Assembly (NCBI GenBank): GCA_934464705.1 | Contig: CAKSKB010000008.1 | Location: forward strand, 1 to 64,000 | Reading direction: 5' to 3' | From: an uncultured Clostridia bacterium | Lineage (GTDB): Bacteria > Bacillota > Clostridia > HGM11514 | DNA: 64,000 nucleotides | Shown here: piece by piece, positions 33,113-43,100 of the stretch | Layout: every line of letters begins with the position of its first letter | How positions within the stretch are numbered: position 1 is the first letter of the stretch | Position numbers and translations under genes: made by a program | The notes under the pieces: generated by a model | The model's database searches: none | Told to the model about the DNA's origin: nothing | What the model saw: only the letters and a program-made list of their open reading frames with translations

Positions 33113-34090
33113 TCATACACTCTTTTCCGCTGCCAATCCCGCTCCGATTGCCACGCAGGAAGCTGCATCCTTTGCGACATATGCGGAAATGCCGGTTGAT
33201 TTCCCGATAAGCTCTGAGATACCGCTCAAAAGACTCCCCCCTCCGGTCATAAGAATACCGTGTGCATTAATATCCGAAATAAGTTCGGGAGGAGTGCTTT
33301 CAAGCACACACTTAACCGAATCGACAATTCTTTCCGCACAGGGCATCAGCGCCTGCCTTACATCTTTAGAAGTTATAACAAAATTTTCGGGCAAACCGCT
33401 AAGCAGCCCAAGACCCGAAACCCTCATTTCGCCTTCTGCGTTTTCATCGACACTGCCGATTTTGATTTTTATATCCTCAGCGGTTCTGCTTCCGATTGTG
33501 ATATTGTAGTTTTTGCGCACATAGCGCCTGATTGCTTCGTCAAAACTGTCACCGGCACAGAAAACCGTGCTGTTCACAACAATTCCGCCGAGAGAAATAA
33601 CAGCAATATCACTGCTTCCGCCGCCTATATCGATAACCATTCTTCCGCACGGCTTGTTTATGTCAATTCCTGCGCCGATTGCCGCCGCAACGGGTTCCTT
33701 AATCAGCTTTACACGCCTCGCCCCGGCAGCTGACGCAGCGTCTGACGCCGCTCTTTTTTCAACCTCGGACGCAAGGCACGGAACGCATATAACCACCGAC
33801 GGTTTCATGATATGTCCGCCCTCGGCTTTTCTTATATAATGCTTCAGCATACGCTCTGTCATTGAAAAATCGGAAATAACGCCGCTTCTGAGCGGCCTTA
33901 CGGCAGTGATATTCTCGGGCGTTCTCCCGAGCATGCCCCTTGCCTCTCCGCCGAACGCAACGGTCTTTCCCGAAGCGTCGACCGCTATAACAGACGGCTC
34001 CCTGATAACAATGCCTTTCCCCGAAACATACACCAAAACAGAAGCCGTTCCAAGGTCAATCCCGATATTTTTGGAAATAATATTAGCCAA
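33113..34090 (-). CDS. MreB/Mbl-family actin-like protein
   Basis: A 325-residue bacterial actin that organises lateral cell-wall synthesis. ATPase motifs are NIGIDLGTASVLVYV (phosphate 1), VIDIGGGSSDIAV (phosphate 2) and GILMTGGGSLLSGI (adenosine). The MreB-specific segment TPENITAVRPLRSGVISDFSMTERMLKHYI is present. Start chosen at TTG 34090, 8 nt after GAGAGG; GTG codons at 34093 and 34099 are alternatives. It is not adjacent to mreC/mreD, so it is probably an extra paralogue (Mbl/MreBH-like). It follows the Cys4 small gene and shares its promoter. Confidence 0.9.
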   Translation of the reverse strand: MANIISKNIGIDLGTASVLVYVSGKGIVIREPSVIAVDASGKTVAFGGEARGMLGRTPENITAVRPLRSGVISDFSMTERMLKHYIRKAEGGHIMKPSVVICVPCLASEVEKRAASDAASAAGARRVKLIKEPVAAAIGAGIDINKPCGRMVIDIGGGSSDIAVISLGGIVVNSTVFCAGDSFDEAIRRYVRKNYNITIGSRTAEDIKIKIGSVDENAEGEMRVSGLGLLSGLPENFVITSKDVRQALMPCAERIVDSVKCVLESTPPELISDINAHGILMTGGGSLLSGISELIGKSTGISAYVAKDAASCVAIGAGLAAEKSV

Positions 34091-34134
34091 CACGCTCACC
34101 TCTCGACTGACATTATTTCCCGAAAACTCCTGTT

Positions 34135-34344
34135 TTATTCTATCGAAAAATCATCCGGCGTAAAATTTTTCTCCTTGGGTTTTCTCATGCGTTTGGGCTG
34201 TATTCTAAGATAATTAAGGTCGAATTTCGGGCATGCGTGCTCCGGCTGAACAATCCCCTCAAATTCACACAGAATATCATCGGTCACCCGTATAAGCGTT
34301 GCATGATTGCAAAGCGCACAAATGCTGCGGTATTCATCACTCAC
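34135..34344 (-). CDS. Small conserved Cys4 protein, probable zinc knuckle
   Basis: 69 residues. Four cysteines (C9-x2-C12, C26, C38) could bind zinc or iron, followed by a basic stretch (YLRIQPKRMRKPK) and an acidic FTPDDF end. A GTG start at 34344 is used because AAGGAG lies 8 nt upstream; an upstream in-frame GTG lies within the RBS. Similar small Cys4 proteins with the PEHACPKF/RKF segment and DPLxRxP-like tail occur in many Clostridia as hypothetical proteins. Function unknown. It precedes the mreB-like gene in the same transcript. Confidence 0.75.
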   Translation of the reverse strand: MSDEYRSICALCNHATLIRVTDDILCEFEGIVQPEHACPKFDLNYLRIQPKRMRKPKEKNFTPDDFSIE

Positions 34345-34377
34345 CGCAATCACTCCTTATAAATTTCATGTACATAT

Positions 34378-34406
34378 ATTTTATCACATTTCGGGCACAA
34401 TTTCAA
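34378..34406 (-). promoter_or_regulatory. Promoter of the Cys4/mreB-like operon
   Basis: On the minus strand TTGAAA (34406-34401), a 17-nt spacer and TAAAAT (34383-34378), 34 nt before the GTG start. Confidence 0.7.
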
Positions 34407-34447
34407 GTGCTTTGCATATATTGATAGTAACAGAAAGGCAGTGAGTT

Positions 34448-34756
34448 ATGATGAACAGCATTTTTCAGATATTGCTTCTGCTGTTTGCGCTGTACGGAAT
34501 CGCAAACATTCTGTGGGAGCTGAACGAAAGCTTTTTCAAACAGAAAAATCAGAATACCGTTTCATATTTTGCGTTTATGCCGCTTGGGGACGAGGACAGC
34601 ATAGAGCACGAAATCCGCAGCTGCATAGACTACGCCGAGGAAATGAACTGTGAACCGATAATTATCGAAGGAGATAACTGGAGCAGCGAAAAAAAGCGCA
34701 TAGCGGAAATCATAGCAAACGAAAGCGATATTAAAATCGTACATAAGAAAACATAA
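34448..34756 (+). CDS. Small membrane-anchored protein of unknown function
   Basis: 102 residues. An N-terminal hydrophobic helix (FQILLLLFALYGIANIL) anchors a cytosolic domain of about 75 residues, with alternating strands and helices (VSYFAFMPLGDEDSIEHEIRS, CEPIIIEGDNWSSEKKRIAE, DIKIVHKKT). The GDEDSIEHEIR segment resembles small clostridial proteins that lie near cell-envelope genes, but I cannot name the family. GGCAGTGAG precedes ATGATG. Terminator at 34758-34790. Confidence 0.7.
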   Translation: MMNSIFQILLLLFALYGIANILWELNESFFKQKNQNTVSYFAFMPLGDEDSIEHEIRSCIDYAEEMNCEPIIIEGDNWSSEKKRIAEIIANESDIKIVHKKT

Positions 34757-34757
34757 T

Positions 34758-34790
34758 AAAATCGGTGCGAAAATAATTCGCACCGATTTT
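34758..34790. terminator. Bidirectional intrinsic terminator
   Basis: AAAATCGGTGCGAA and TTCGCACCGATTTT form a 14-bp stem with a 5-nt loop, A-rich on one side and T-rich on the other. It separates two convergent genes and can serve both the 34448-34756 gene and the minus-strand dynamin-like gene. Confidence 0.85.
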
Positions 34791-34794
34791 AAAA

Positions 34795-37002
34795 TTAATC
34801 TAATTGAAGAGGCACATCTCTAAAAAAACATTTCACTTCTTCACACTCACTGATATGCCTTTCAAAATTCTCTACATTGTAATCATTAATCAAATCTGAG
34901 GTTTCAACTATACTCTTTTGCCATTCTGTTTCCATGTTGTCAAAAGCAGATTCAAATGCAGCTTTGGTATCATCCCAATATTTGTTTATAGCATTATGAT
35001 ACTTATCCAAGGCATTTTGGTCATTAAAGGCAGCTCTCAATTTTTTCGGAACCTTGTTTTTCCAATTTCCTGTAAGTACACCAAAAACACCAAGTGCAGC
35101 AATAACTGCAGCTGCTATTCCCAAAGTTATAGGTCCTCCTATTGCGGAAACCGCAGAAATTGCAGTAGCTGTACCTCCGCCTATAGATACGCCTAATGCC
35201 GAAAGAAGGCTGACTCCTTTAGCAACAATTATATATCCTCCCAAATTGCCGAGCGACGACGCCCATAAAGCAAGTCCGCCAAGGGTTGCTGCACCGGTAA
35301 GCCCGGATGCAAATGCTCTTTTGGCATCAAAAGTATTGGCATAACACTTGCCGGAAACTTTAGCAGCCTTACATTCATTTTCAAAATCGGCTATAACCTC
35401 TTCTATTTTTTTGTTTAAACCGACGGTACGGGTATTCAAAACAGCTTCCATTGAATTGCTTAATTCAGAACTTATATATGAACCTAAAAGCTGCATATCA
35501 TCTTTTTTGTTCTTATACTTTTTTTGCTCTATGGTTTTTAAAATGAAATCGTCGGATAAAACCCTATCGTATTTATCATCAAAATGTTTTAGTGATTTTT
35601 GCCTTGCATCTTCAATATATGAAATAATACCGCTTTTCTTTTCATCTAATTTAGCTTTTCTCAACGGTTCATTTTTCAATGCTTCGGCAACATATTCTTT
35701 GCAGTTTTCGCGTTCATTAATAAGCTTGTTGTATCTTTCAATCACCTCATCAATTGAAATAATATTTTCGTTGCAAAAATCCAACACGGATTTTACTGCA
35801 TTATCAGCTATTAATCCGGGAATCCGTTCTATAGTTTTAACAAATTCATTTTCGAAATCACTTCGTATACTTTCAATATCAATAGTATATGAAAAGAATC
35901 TTTTTCTCATATCGGATTCATCGTAATCAAGACCGGTTACATTTCCCCTGTTTTTCCAAAAATCGTTGGGCAAAGTACTGCAGAACCGTTCGCAGCCATC
36001 ATCAAGAATTTCCTCAACAGTATCTTTATTTCCTCTGTTTACGGCATGAGCGTGAGTTGCAACTACAAACAAGTTCGCAAACTTATCAACATTATTTTCC
36101 GGATTTTCAATTGCGGCAAGCATATTTAAAGCACTTTTCAGATTTATGCAATCTTCAGAATTAAAAAATCCCATAGCTTGAGACAAATATATAAGAACAT
36201 CAGCCTTATTTTTTGCCTTTTCCGCAGTAATATTATCGCTTTCCACACCACCTGTGAAGCCGGGCACATCGACTAAATCACAATTTTTAAGTACGGCGCT
36301 GTCAACATAGATAAGGGCTGCACCGATATCGTCAGAACTTGCTTTATAACCTTCACCTTTCCTTGTTCCGTAAGACGAAAGCATTTCGGCATTTCCGCCT
36401 GCAAGCCGCCATTTTTTGTAGTACTCCTCACATGTCAGTTTTGAATCATCAAAACATTCATCTTCGGTATCTCTTTTCATAATGGTAAGCTCATCCGAAA
36501 TAAATTCCGGTCTGTCATCAATATGCTTAACATATACGGTTACCGATGTTGTAGGAGTCCAGTCGGTCGGCATTTTTTCTTTTCCTATTAGTGCGTTTAT
36601 CATAGTACTTTTACCGGCATCGGATCTTCCCAAAAATACAACCTTTGGTTTTTTAGCCGCAAACTGCATTATTTCTTTGAGCTTTAACGCATAGGTTTGA
36701 TCAAATCCAACATGATTTTTTAAATAAGAATCAATGTAATTATCCAATATATTTTTTTTGTACCTTACCTCGCTCCAGGCATCTTCAACCTGCAACACCT
36801 TCGGCATAGGTTTTTCAAAAGAAACCAGCTGATCAAGCGTCATTCCTGTGCGAATTGCAATTTTTTGCAATACATCCAATGAAATTTGCTCCGGATTCTT
36901 TTCCAATCTTGAGATTGCATCCTGACGCATTTCCAAAAGAGCGGCAAATTCAGCCTGAGTCATTTTCAAACTATTTTCCCGAAAATTTTTCAAATCAAAC
37001 AT
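34795..37002 (-). CDS. XRE helix-turn-helix fused to a dynamin-like GTPase
   Basis: 735 residues. Residues about 1-62 form a Cro/XRE-type HTH (MTQAEFAALLEMRQDAISRLE, then VLQKIAIRTGMTLDQLV). A GTPase domain follows: Walker A GRSDAGKSTMINALIG (125-140), G2 region TPTTSVTVY, G3 DVPGF (245-249), and a degenerate G4 (VATHAHA). Helical, coiled-coil-like segments occupy about 380-560. A long glycine/alanine-rich hydrophobic stretch (about 570-643) could insert in the membrane, and an amphipathic tail follows. The overall plan matches bacterial dynamin-like proteins that remodel membranes, but the N-terminal DNA-binding domain is unusual. RBS GGAGG; own promoter at 37035-37063. The DNA is visibly AT-richer than its neighbours, which suggests lateral acquisition. 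It is not part of a visible defence island. Confidence 0.85.
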   Translation of the reverse strand: MFDLKNFRENSLKMTQAEFAALLEMRQDAISRLEKNPEQISLDVLQKIAIRTGMTLDQLVSFEKPMPKVLQVEDAWSEVRYKKNILDNYIDSYLKNHVGFDQTYALKLKEIMQFAAKKPKVVFLGRSDAGKSTMINALIGKEKMPTDWTPTTSVTVYVKHIDDRPEFISDELTIMKRDTEDECFDDSKLTCEEYYKKWRLAGGNAEMLSSYGTRKGEGYKASSDDIGAALIYVDSAVLKNCDLVDVPGFTGGVESDNITAEKAKNKADVLIYLSQAMGFFNSEDCINLKSALNMLAAIENPENNVDKFANLFVVATHAHAVNRGNKDTVEEILDDGCERFCSTLPNDFWKNRGNVTGLDYDESDMRKRFFSYTIDIESIRSDFENEFVKTIERIPGLIADNAVKSVLDFCNENIISIDEVIERYNKLINERENCKEYVAEALKNEPLRKAKLDEKKSGIISYIEDARQKSLKHFDDKYDRVLSDDFILKTIEQKKYKNKKDDMQLLGSYISSELSNSMEAVLNTRTVGLNKKIEEVIADFENECKAAKVSGKCYANTFDAKRAFASGLTGAATLGGLALWASSLGNLGGYIIVAKGVSLLSALGVSIGGGTATAISAVSAIGGPITLGIAAAVIAALGVFGVLTGNWKNKVPKKLRAAFNDQNALDKYHNAINKYWDDTKAAFESAFDNMETEWQKSIVETSDLINDYNVENFERHISECEEVKCFFRDVPLQLD

Positions 37003-37034
37003 ATTTTTTCCTCCGTGCTTTTTATTTTAACAAT

Positions 37035-37063
37035 ATATTATCACATAATTTTCATTTTGTCAA
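37035..37063 (-). promoter_or_regulatory. Promoter of the HTH-dynamin gene
   Basis: On the minus strand TTGACA (37063-37058), a 17-nt spacer and TAATAT (37040-37035), 32 nt before the ATG. Confidence 0.8.
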
Positions 37064-37076
37064 GTGGTGTTTTGCA

Positions 37077-37122
37077 TTTTTTTATATTATTTATGCATAA
37101 TTGCATAAATAATATAAAAAAA
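37077..37122. repeat. Perfect 21-bp AT-rich palindrome with 4-nt loop
   Basis: The arms at 37077-37097 and 37102-37122 are exact inverse complements around TAAT. The core TTATGCA/TGCATAA is mirrored. It starts 14 nt upstream of the -35 box of the HTH-dynamin promoter, so it could be an operator for that HTH. It also supplies the T-run for the terminator at 37121-37148. Confidence 0.8.
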
Positions 37123-37148
37123 TGGGTTCGCCGCATTGCGAACCCATT
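37121..37148 (-). terminator. Intrinsic terminator of the giant-protein operon
   Basis: AATGGGTTCGC and GCGAACCCATT form an 11-bp stem with a 6-nt loop and are followed on the minus strand by TTTTTATATT. It lies 8 nt past the stop codon at 37156. Confidence 0.85.
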
Positions 37149-37155
37149 ATATTTT

Positions 37156-40100
37156 TTACCTTTCCAAAAGCCTTTGAAGTATAGCTGCTGCTTCCGCGCG
37201 GGTTGCGGTTGCTTTGGGGTCAAGAGTGGTTTCGGTTCTGCCGACCATTATTTTTGAAGCCGCAGTCCACTTAAGCGCCGGGACAGCATACTCCGAAATG
37301 TCGGCAAAATCCGCATACGAGGATATATCAAAGCTCTCGCCTGCGCTCACGCCAATGCCCTTAAAGCCTGCATATCTGTACATTATTGCCGCAATCTGCT
37401 CTCTTGTTATCAAATCATCGGGAGCAAACTCGGTTTCCGAATAGCCGCTTACTATGCCGTTTTCTGCTGCCCATGCAACAGCGTCTTTATAGTATGCACC
37501 ATCCAAAACATCCTCAAAACCGGAAGACCGCGAGGCTTTCGGCTCGCCTTCTGCCCTATGAAGAACCGTTACAAGCATAGCGCGTGTAAGATTCTGATTT
37601 GGTCCGAAAAGCGTATCGGTTATACCCTTAAAGAGGTTGTTGTCATAAACATACGCTACATTATCGTAGAACCAGTCAGACTCAATGACATCCGTAAACG
37701 GAAGTCTTGATTTTTCGGCAAATACCGCCTTAACCTCAATATCCCTGTCAATAGATTTTATAGTGTAAGGCGAGGTTCTGCCGACCGACATACCGTTTAT
37801 CAGTATATCGGCAATAACGAAGCCTTCGTCGGGGGTTGCGGTAACAGTGACGGAAGTTCCGCTTGCGGCTCTTTCGCTCGAAACTGTCACTTTACCGTGT
37901 TCACTCTCAAGAACCGTAACCTTATAGTATCTCACGCTGCCGCTGCCCGAGGACGAGCCGCCGCTCGGTCTGTCGCCCTTTTTGAAGAGCGCAATTGCTT
38001 CGGTCAGATCCGAAACGGAATCGGTGTAATCCTTATCGGTGGATGAAGAATTGTTAAGCACCGCTTTTGCCTTTTCGATTGCATCCGAAAGCGCATTCTT
38101 TCTTCTTTCGGAAGCGTTCGGCTCAGACGCCAGCACACCTTCCGCCTCTGCTATTTTTGCTTCAAGGTCATCCCTTGTATTGGTTCCGACCTCAATTACC
38201 ACATTATCCGAAACACCTGCGGAAATTATCTGACCGTCCTCGGTTTCAACATCCGCCGTTGAAATTTTTGCTTTAACCGCCGTTTCGCCCGGGATAAGCG
38301 CAGTCAGTTTACCGCCTTCAAACGATACGATGTTTTTTGCGTACATGATGTTCCACTCAACATCGTCTTCATCTGCGATATAGGTTGAACCGTTTGCCGA
38401 CAAAAGCGCAGTAAGGTCAATGCTCTGACCGTTTCTTATGCTTATTTTCTTGATTCCGTTTGAATCGGCAGCAACGGATTTTCCGCCGTTTTGTATTTCA
38501 ATTCCGGAAATTGCGGCACTGCCGCCCCTTATAACGGTTACGACAAGTTCGGTTTCGTTTCCGGCACGGTCGGCTGCCTTCAGCCTGTGAACAACGCTCA
38601 TTTTGCCCTCGGGAAGGGTTTTTGAGATTGTAAATCCGCCGTTATTTGAAATATTTATTCCGTCGGAGGAGCCGTCAACCGTGAGAACTGCCGAATTTTC
38701 GGTCATACCCTCAATTGTATATGCACCGGATTCATCAGCCGTTATTACATTTGCACCTATCGCAACGGCTGCTGACGGGTCTTCGATGCTTGCGGCGGTG
38801 TTTCTTGTAAGCGACAAAACAGGAAGCGATGTGTCAACCGTAAAGCCAAGCTGTGAATTTTCAATATCGGATGCATCAGCGCCTGTTATGTGGTCTTTGT
38901 TGTCGGCATATGCGGTGAAGTCGATTATGTAATCTCCGTCCTCGAGATTGTCAAGCACAAACTTCCAGTCGGTTTTGAACTTATTGTCGCTGTACGCTTT
39001 AAGCCCGTTTACGGAAAGTTCCACAAATGCAGGCTCGCTGAATGTGTATTCAACTGTCACGCTGTCCTGATTGATAAATTCCTTCGTTGTATCAAAGTTG
39101 GTTTTAACCGACAACAGCTTAGGTGTTTTCGGATTCGGGAGCGTAAGAATATTCGAATCGGCATAGCCGTCACCGTAATAATAAAGCGTTTTGCTTTCAT
39201 CATTCGGGTCAGCCGTTTCTCTAAGCGTTTTTATACGCACAAAATAGTTTTTGCCGACCTCAAGATTTGCTTCCTTGCCAAACACAAAATTGCTGCCCAT
39301 CGCAAACTGACCGTACGCATTATCAAGAATTTTGCCGTCCTCGGAGATGATTTCGGCAAGATAATGTGTGTAATCCGCATTTTCGGCATCGGTTGCCGAT
39401 ACGAATATTCCGCCGTTTCCGCCGTAAGCGATATGAACTGACGAAACGCTCTTTGGAAGCTTCGGATTTTTGAATGTTATCGGCGTTTTATCTATCGCAA
39501 GGCTTATGCCGTCGGTTGCGGAAACGGTTGCAACCATATAATATGTGCCCGACGGGAACGAATCCGGAAGGGTAATATTCTCCGTGCCCGATTTTATATC
39601 CGCACCGTCTTTATGAAGAATGTTTATGCCGAGTGCGTCACCGCTGTTTTTGGACGCTTTGATTTTATCAAGAACATCCGAGTCCTCAGTAAGATAAACA
39701 TCAACGCAGCCCTTTTCGTGAGACTTACCGGTCACGGTAAGGTTTGCTGCCATGTCAAACGATTCGCTTGAATCATGCGATGCGGAAACGCCCGTAAGCT
39801 CCGCAATATCGTCAACCGCATTCATAGAGAATGTCTTTATCTCAATATTTTCGGTTGTGTATTTAACCTTCCATTCTCCGTTCGCGATTGCGTTTTTGTC
39901 GGTAACGGTTACATAGATGAAGTTTCCGTCATCACGGTTCTGAACCACCATGTTTCCGCCGCCGTTTCCGTCATCGGGAGTTGTTTCGATTACAATTCCG
40001 TTTTTAGGACTTGTAACGGTTATCTCTCCCGCCTTGGGAGTTCCTGCGCCGGTGTACGGAATCTCAAGCAGGAGTGCGTCCTGATCGCCTGCACCGTTGG

Positions 40101-43100
40101 TTTTTACAATAGCCTCTTTTGCGTTTTCGGGCGCTGCAAGACTCACAACGCTGAGCGCACGGATATTTGTTCCGTAAAGCGCGGTTCCTTCGTCGGCGCT
40201 GCCAAGGCTGTCGCCGCCGCGGCTCGGTGCGCTGAGGTCGATATTCTTACCGAACGAAACCTTTTCGCCCCAGTAATAAATAACACCGAATTTAATTCCT
40301 ATTATTTTAATATTTGCGCCTATAAACTCATGGGACGCCGCCGCTTCAACCCCGGCAAGCTCCTTGCCGCCGACAAACGGTATGCTGTCGGGTATGCACA
40401 GCGAAGCATAGATATAGCCGTAGAAATAGTCGTCCGCTATGTTTACGGTTATGCCGCCCTTTATCAGCCCGTCAATAATATTTATGCTGCCGTAAAGGTT
40501 CAGTTCCCACGGTTCAATCCACCGCGCCTGTATGCCCGCCTGCAGATTTAGGATTCCCTTTGCATATTTTATATTCATATCACCCGTAAGCGACAGCCCT
40601 TCAAGGCTGATTCTGGCGTTGAAATCTCCCGTAAGCACCCCGATTGCCTCCAGCCTTGTGAAAAGAAGAAGCGTTACCGGAGGAAGTTTATCAAAACTGC
40701 CGCCTATGGAATCCGCCAAATCGTTGATTCCGCCGCCGAGACCCGTCATGAAAAGAACAGGCGGCGCAAGAGGAATTCTCAGACCGTCACGGATATAAAA
40801 CTCAATCTTATCGGGAAGAATCTTATCCTTGCCCTTAAGTTTAACCTGCTTGAATGCAAGAACACCTTCGCACTCGATTACCTTAATGTTAAGACCCGCA
40901 TTTATTTCATACACATTCTCAATTGTGTTGATTGTAACCGATGCATATATTCCCGGGGCGTTTGAAACGAGAGAACCGAGAAGGTCTTTCGGAAGACCGA
41001 GAGAGAACTTTGCGTCAATGCCTATATATCCCTTATCGTCTTCAACCTCAACCTTGCCGTCCTTAACTTCTCCCCGTTCGCCAAAGAGGATATTATTGAT
41101 TTCCGCCGAAAGCTCGCCTTCGGAAAGCTTGGTATCCTTAGAAATCTTGGTCTTTTCGTCAGATGTCGGCTGCGGAGTTTCGTCAAACATCTGATTGAAG
41201 GTATCGGAATAATCGTCCGGGTCGCTGTCATCAAAGAGGTTGTTCATCTCCATAGAGATGTCCTCCTGGTCGGCAGTCAGATCCCTCTGCGGTTCATCTT
41301 TCTTCTTGGGCGCCTTTATCGGAAGGCTTATCGAGCCGCCGAAGCCTATGCCGTATGTAACAACACCGTCACCGTCCTCATACCAGCTTGAACTCATCTC
41401 GCCGAATTTCAGGTCGATAAGAAAACCGCCTATCATCTGAATCATTGTTGCCGCACCGTCGAGAGAAAGCGTAAGAGTCGCCGGTTCAAGCGCGGACGCA
41501 TCCTGGAATCTCTCGGTATCAAGAGTTGTCGCAACGCCCTTGTTTACGGTAAAGCTCCACTTGCTGCGCCACACATTTATGGAGTTTACAACCTTCAAAA
41601 GACCGTCGCCCTTAACTGTGTAAGCGCCGTTTTTCTCGTAAATTTCAAGCGGTTTATCGCCCTCGTATGAGAGCATATTGTTTATAATTATATCGCCGTC
41701 GCCAAATTCCGCCTGCCAGTATCTTTCGCCGCTGTCACGCTTCATTTCGCGGATACCGCCCCGGATATTGAGTATAACTTCGGCGTCTGCAATTGCGTTT
41801 TCATCTTTACCGAAATCAAATTTGAGCTTTTCGCTGCGTATTTCGCCTGTTTTTTCAATTTCGCCATTATAGAATTTTTTATATTCACCCTCGTTTGCAA
41901 AAGTGAAAAACTCATAATCGGTAGCATTGTTCTTTGTTATTCTGACAAGCGCAATCGTTCCGTATGATTTCAGCTTATACTTTTCATCCGCCGAAACGGT
42001 AAGCGCTGCCTTGGCGGTTATGGATTTACCGAACTCCGCAATAAGGTCCTTATCGGAAAATGTGAACACAAGGCTGTACTCTCCGACCTCAAGTTCTTCT
42101 TTGGTGGTAAAGCTAAGATTCTGATATTCCTCATCCATGAACGCAATGTTCTTTTTCTCGATAAGCACGCTGTGGCCGCTCGTTTTGTGTTTAAGCCTTA
42201 AATCCCAGCCCTGATTGCCGGAAAGCGCCTTAAAAGGCTTCATTGAACCCGAAACCGTAATCGCCTTTTCGCCGCCGGTCCATACAATTTCGGGGCTGAT
42301 CTTGCTCATCTGAACTTCTGCGGTCTTTCCGCTGACGGAGCGGAGAATAACGCTGTCCTCACCTGCGGTTTCGACCGTTTTCTGCGTTCCGTCGGAAAGA
42401 TTTGCCGTTGCGGTGAGCGACGCATAAACCGTACCGGCGGTGAGGTCCGTCTGCGGTTTTGCGCGAAGCCTGAATTGCCTTGTTACAACCTCTTTGCCGA
42501 TTTCATTTATAGTTACAATTGAGCCGATGCCGCCGACAATCTCGAAAAACTTTTCGTCAACGGTCAGATTAAGCTGTGCAGAGGTGAGCGGAACGGCAGC
42601 ATCCCCCGAATTATCAATTTCAACAGTAACATCAAATTCGCCGCCGTTCTTGTAAGCTTTTCCGCTTTCGTCAAGTTCCACCCTGCCGCAAACGATGTTG
42701 AGCCCTATATCGCTTTCATCATCGTTTGTGAAATTTCCGACGCCGTAAAGCGATTCCGCAGAAAAGCTTCCGCCGTTCGGAACGGCCTTTTTCTCCCAGT
42801 ATACCGCAACTGCGCTGTCGGGAGTTTTATACGCATTGGAATAATTGGTAAAATCACAGTATTCGTCGGGCTTATAGTCAAACCTTGTATTTGCAAGATT
42901 CGCCCAGTGACCGACTATTACGGAGGACGGTTCAATTCCGCCGCTCCAGCCCTTGGTTATAACATACGCCAGTTTTGAAGGGTTGGACAGAGAATCCACA
43001 CACCGAAGCTGCTGCGGAACCTCATCTCCGGAAAACTTTTTCTCCGTCATGGTCGGAACAATATCCGTATCTGCCACCACATACGGTGCGTCGGTATCGT

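Noticed and set aside
33113..34090. Calling this DnaK/Hsp70-like
   Set aside because: It shares the ATPase fold motifs, but the length and the TPENITAVRPLRSGVISDF segment are those of MreB.
34795..37002. A full phage-defence island around the HTH-dynamin gene
   Set aside because: Neighbours are a small membrane gene, mreB-like and surface-protein genes; no recognised defence partner is present, so only the single gene is reported as interesting.
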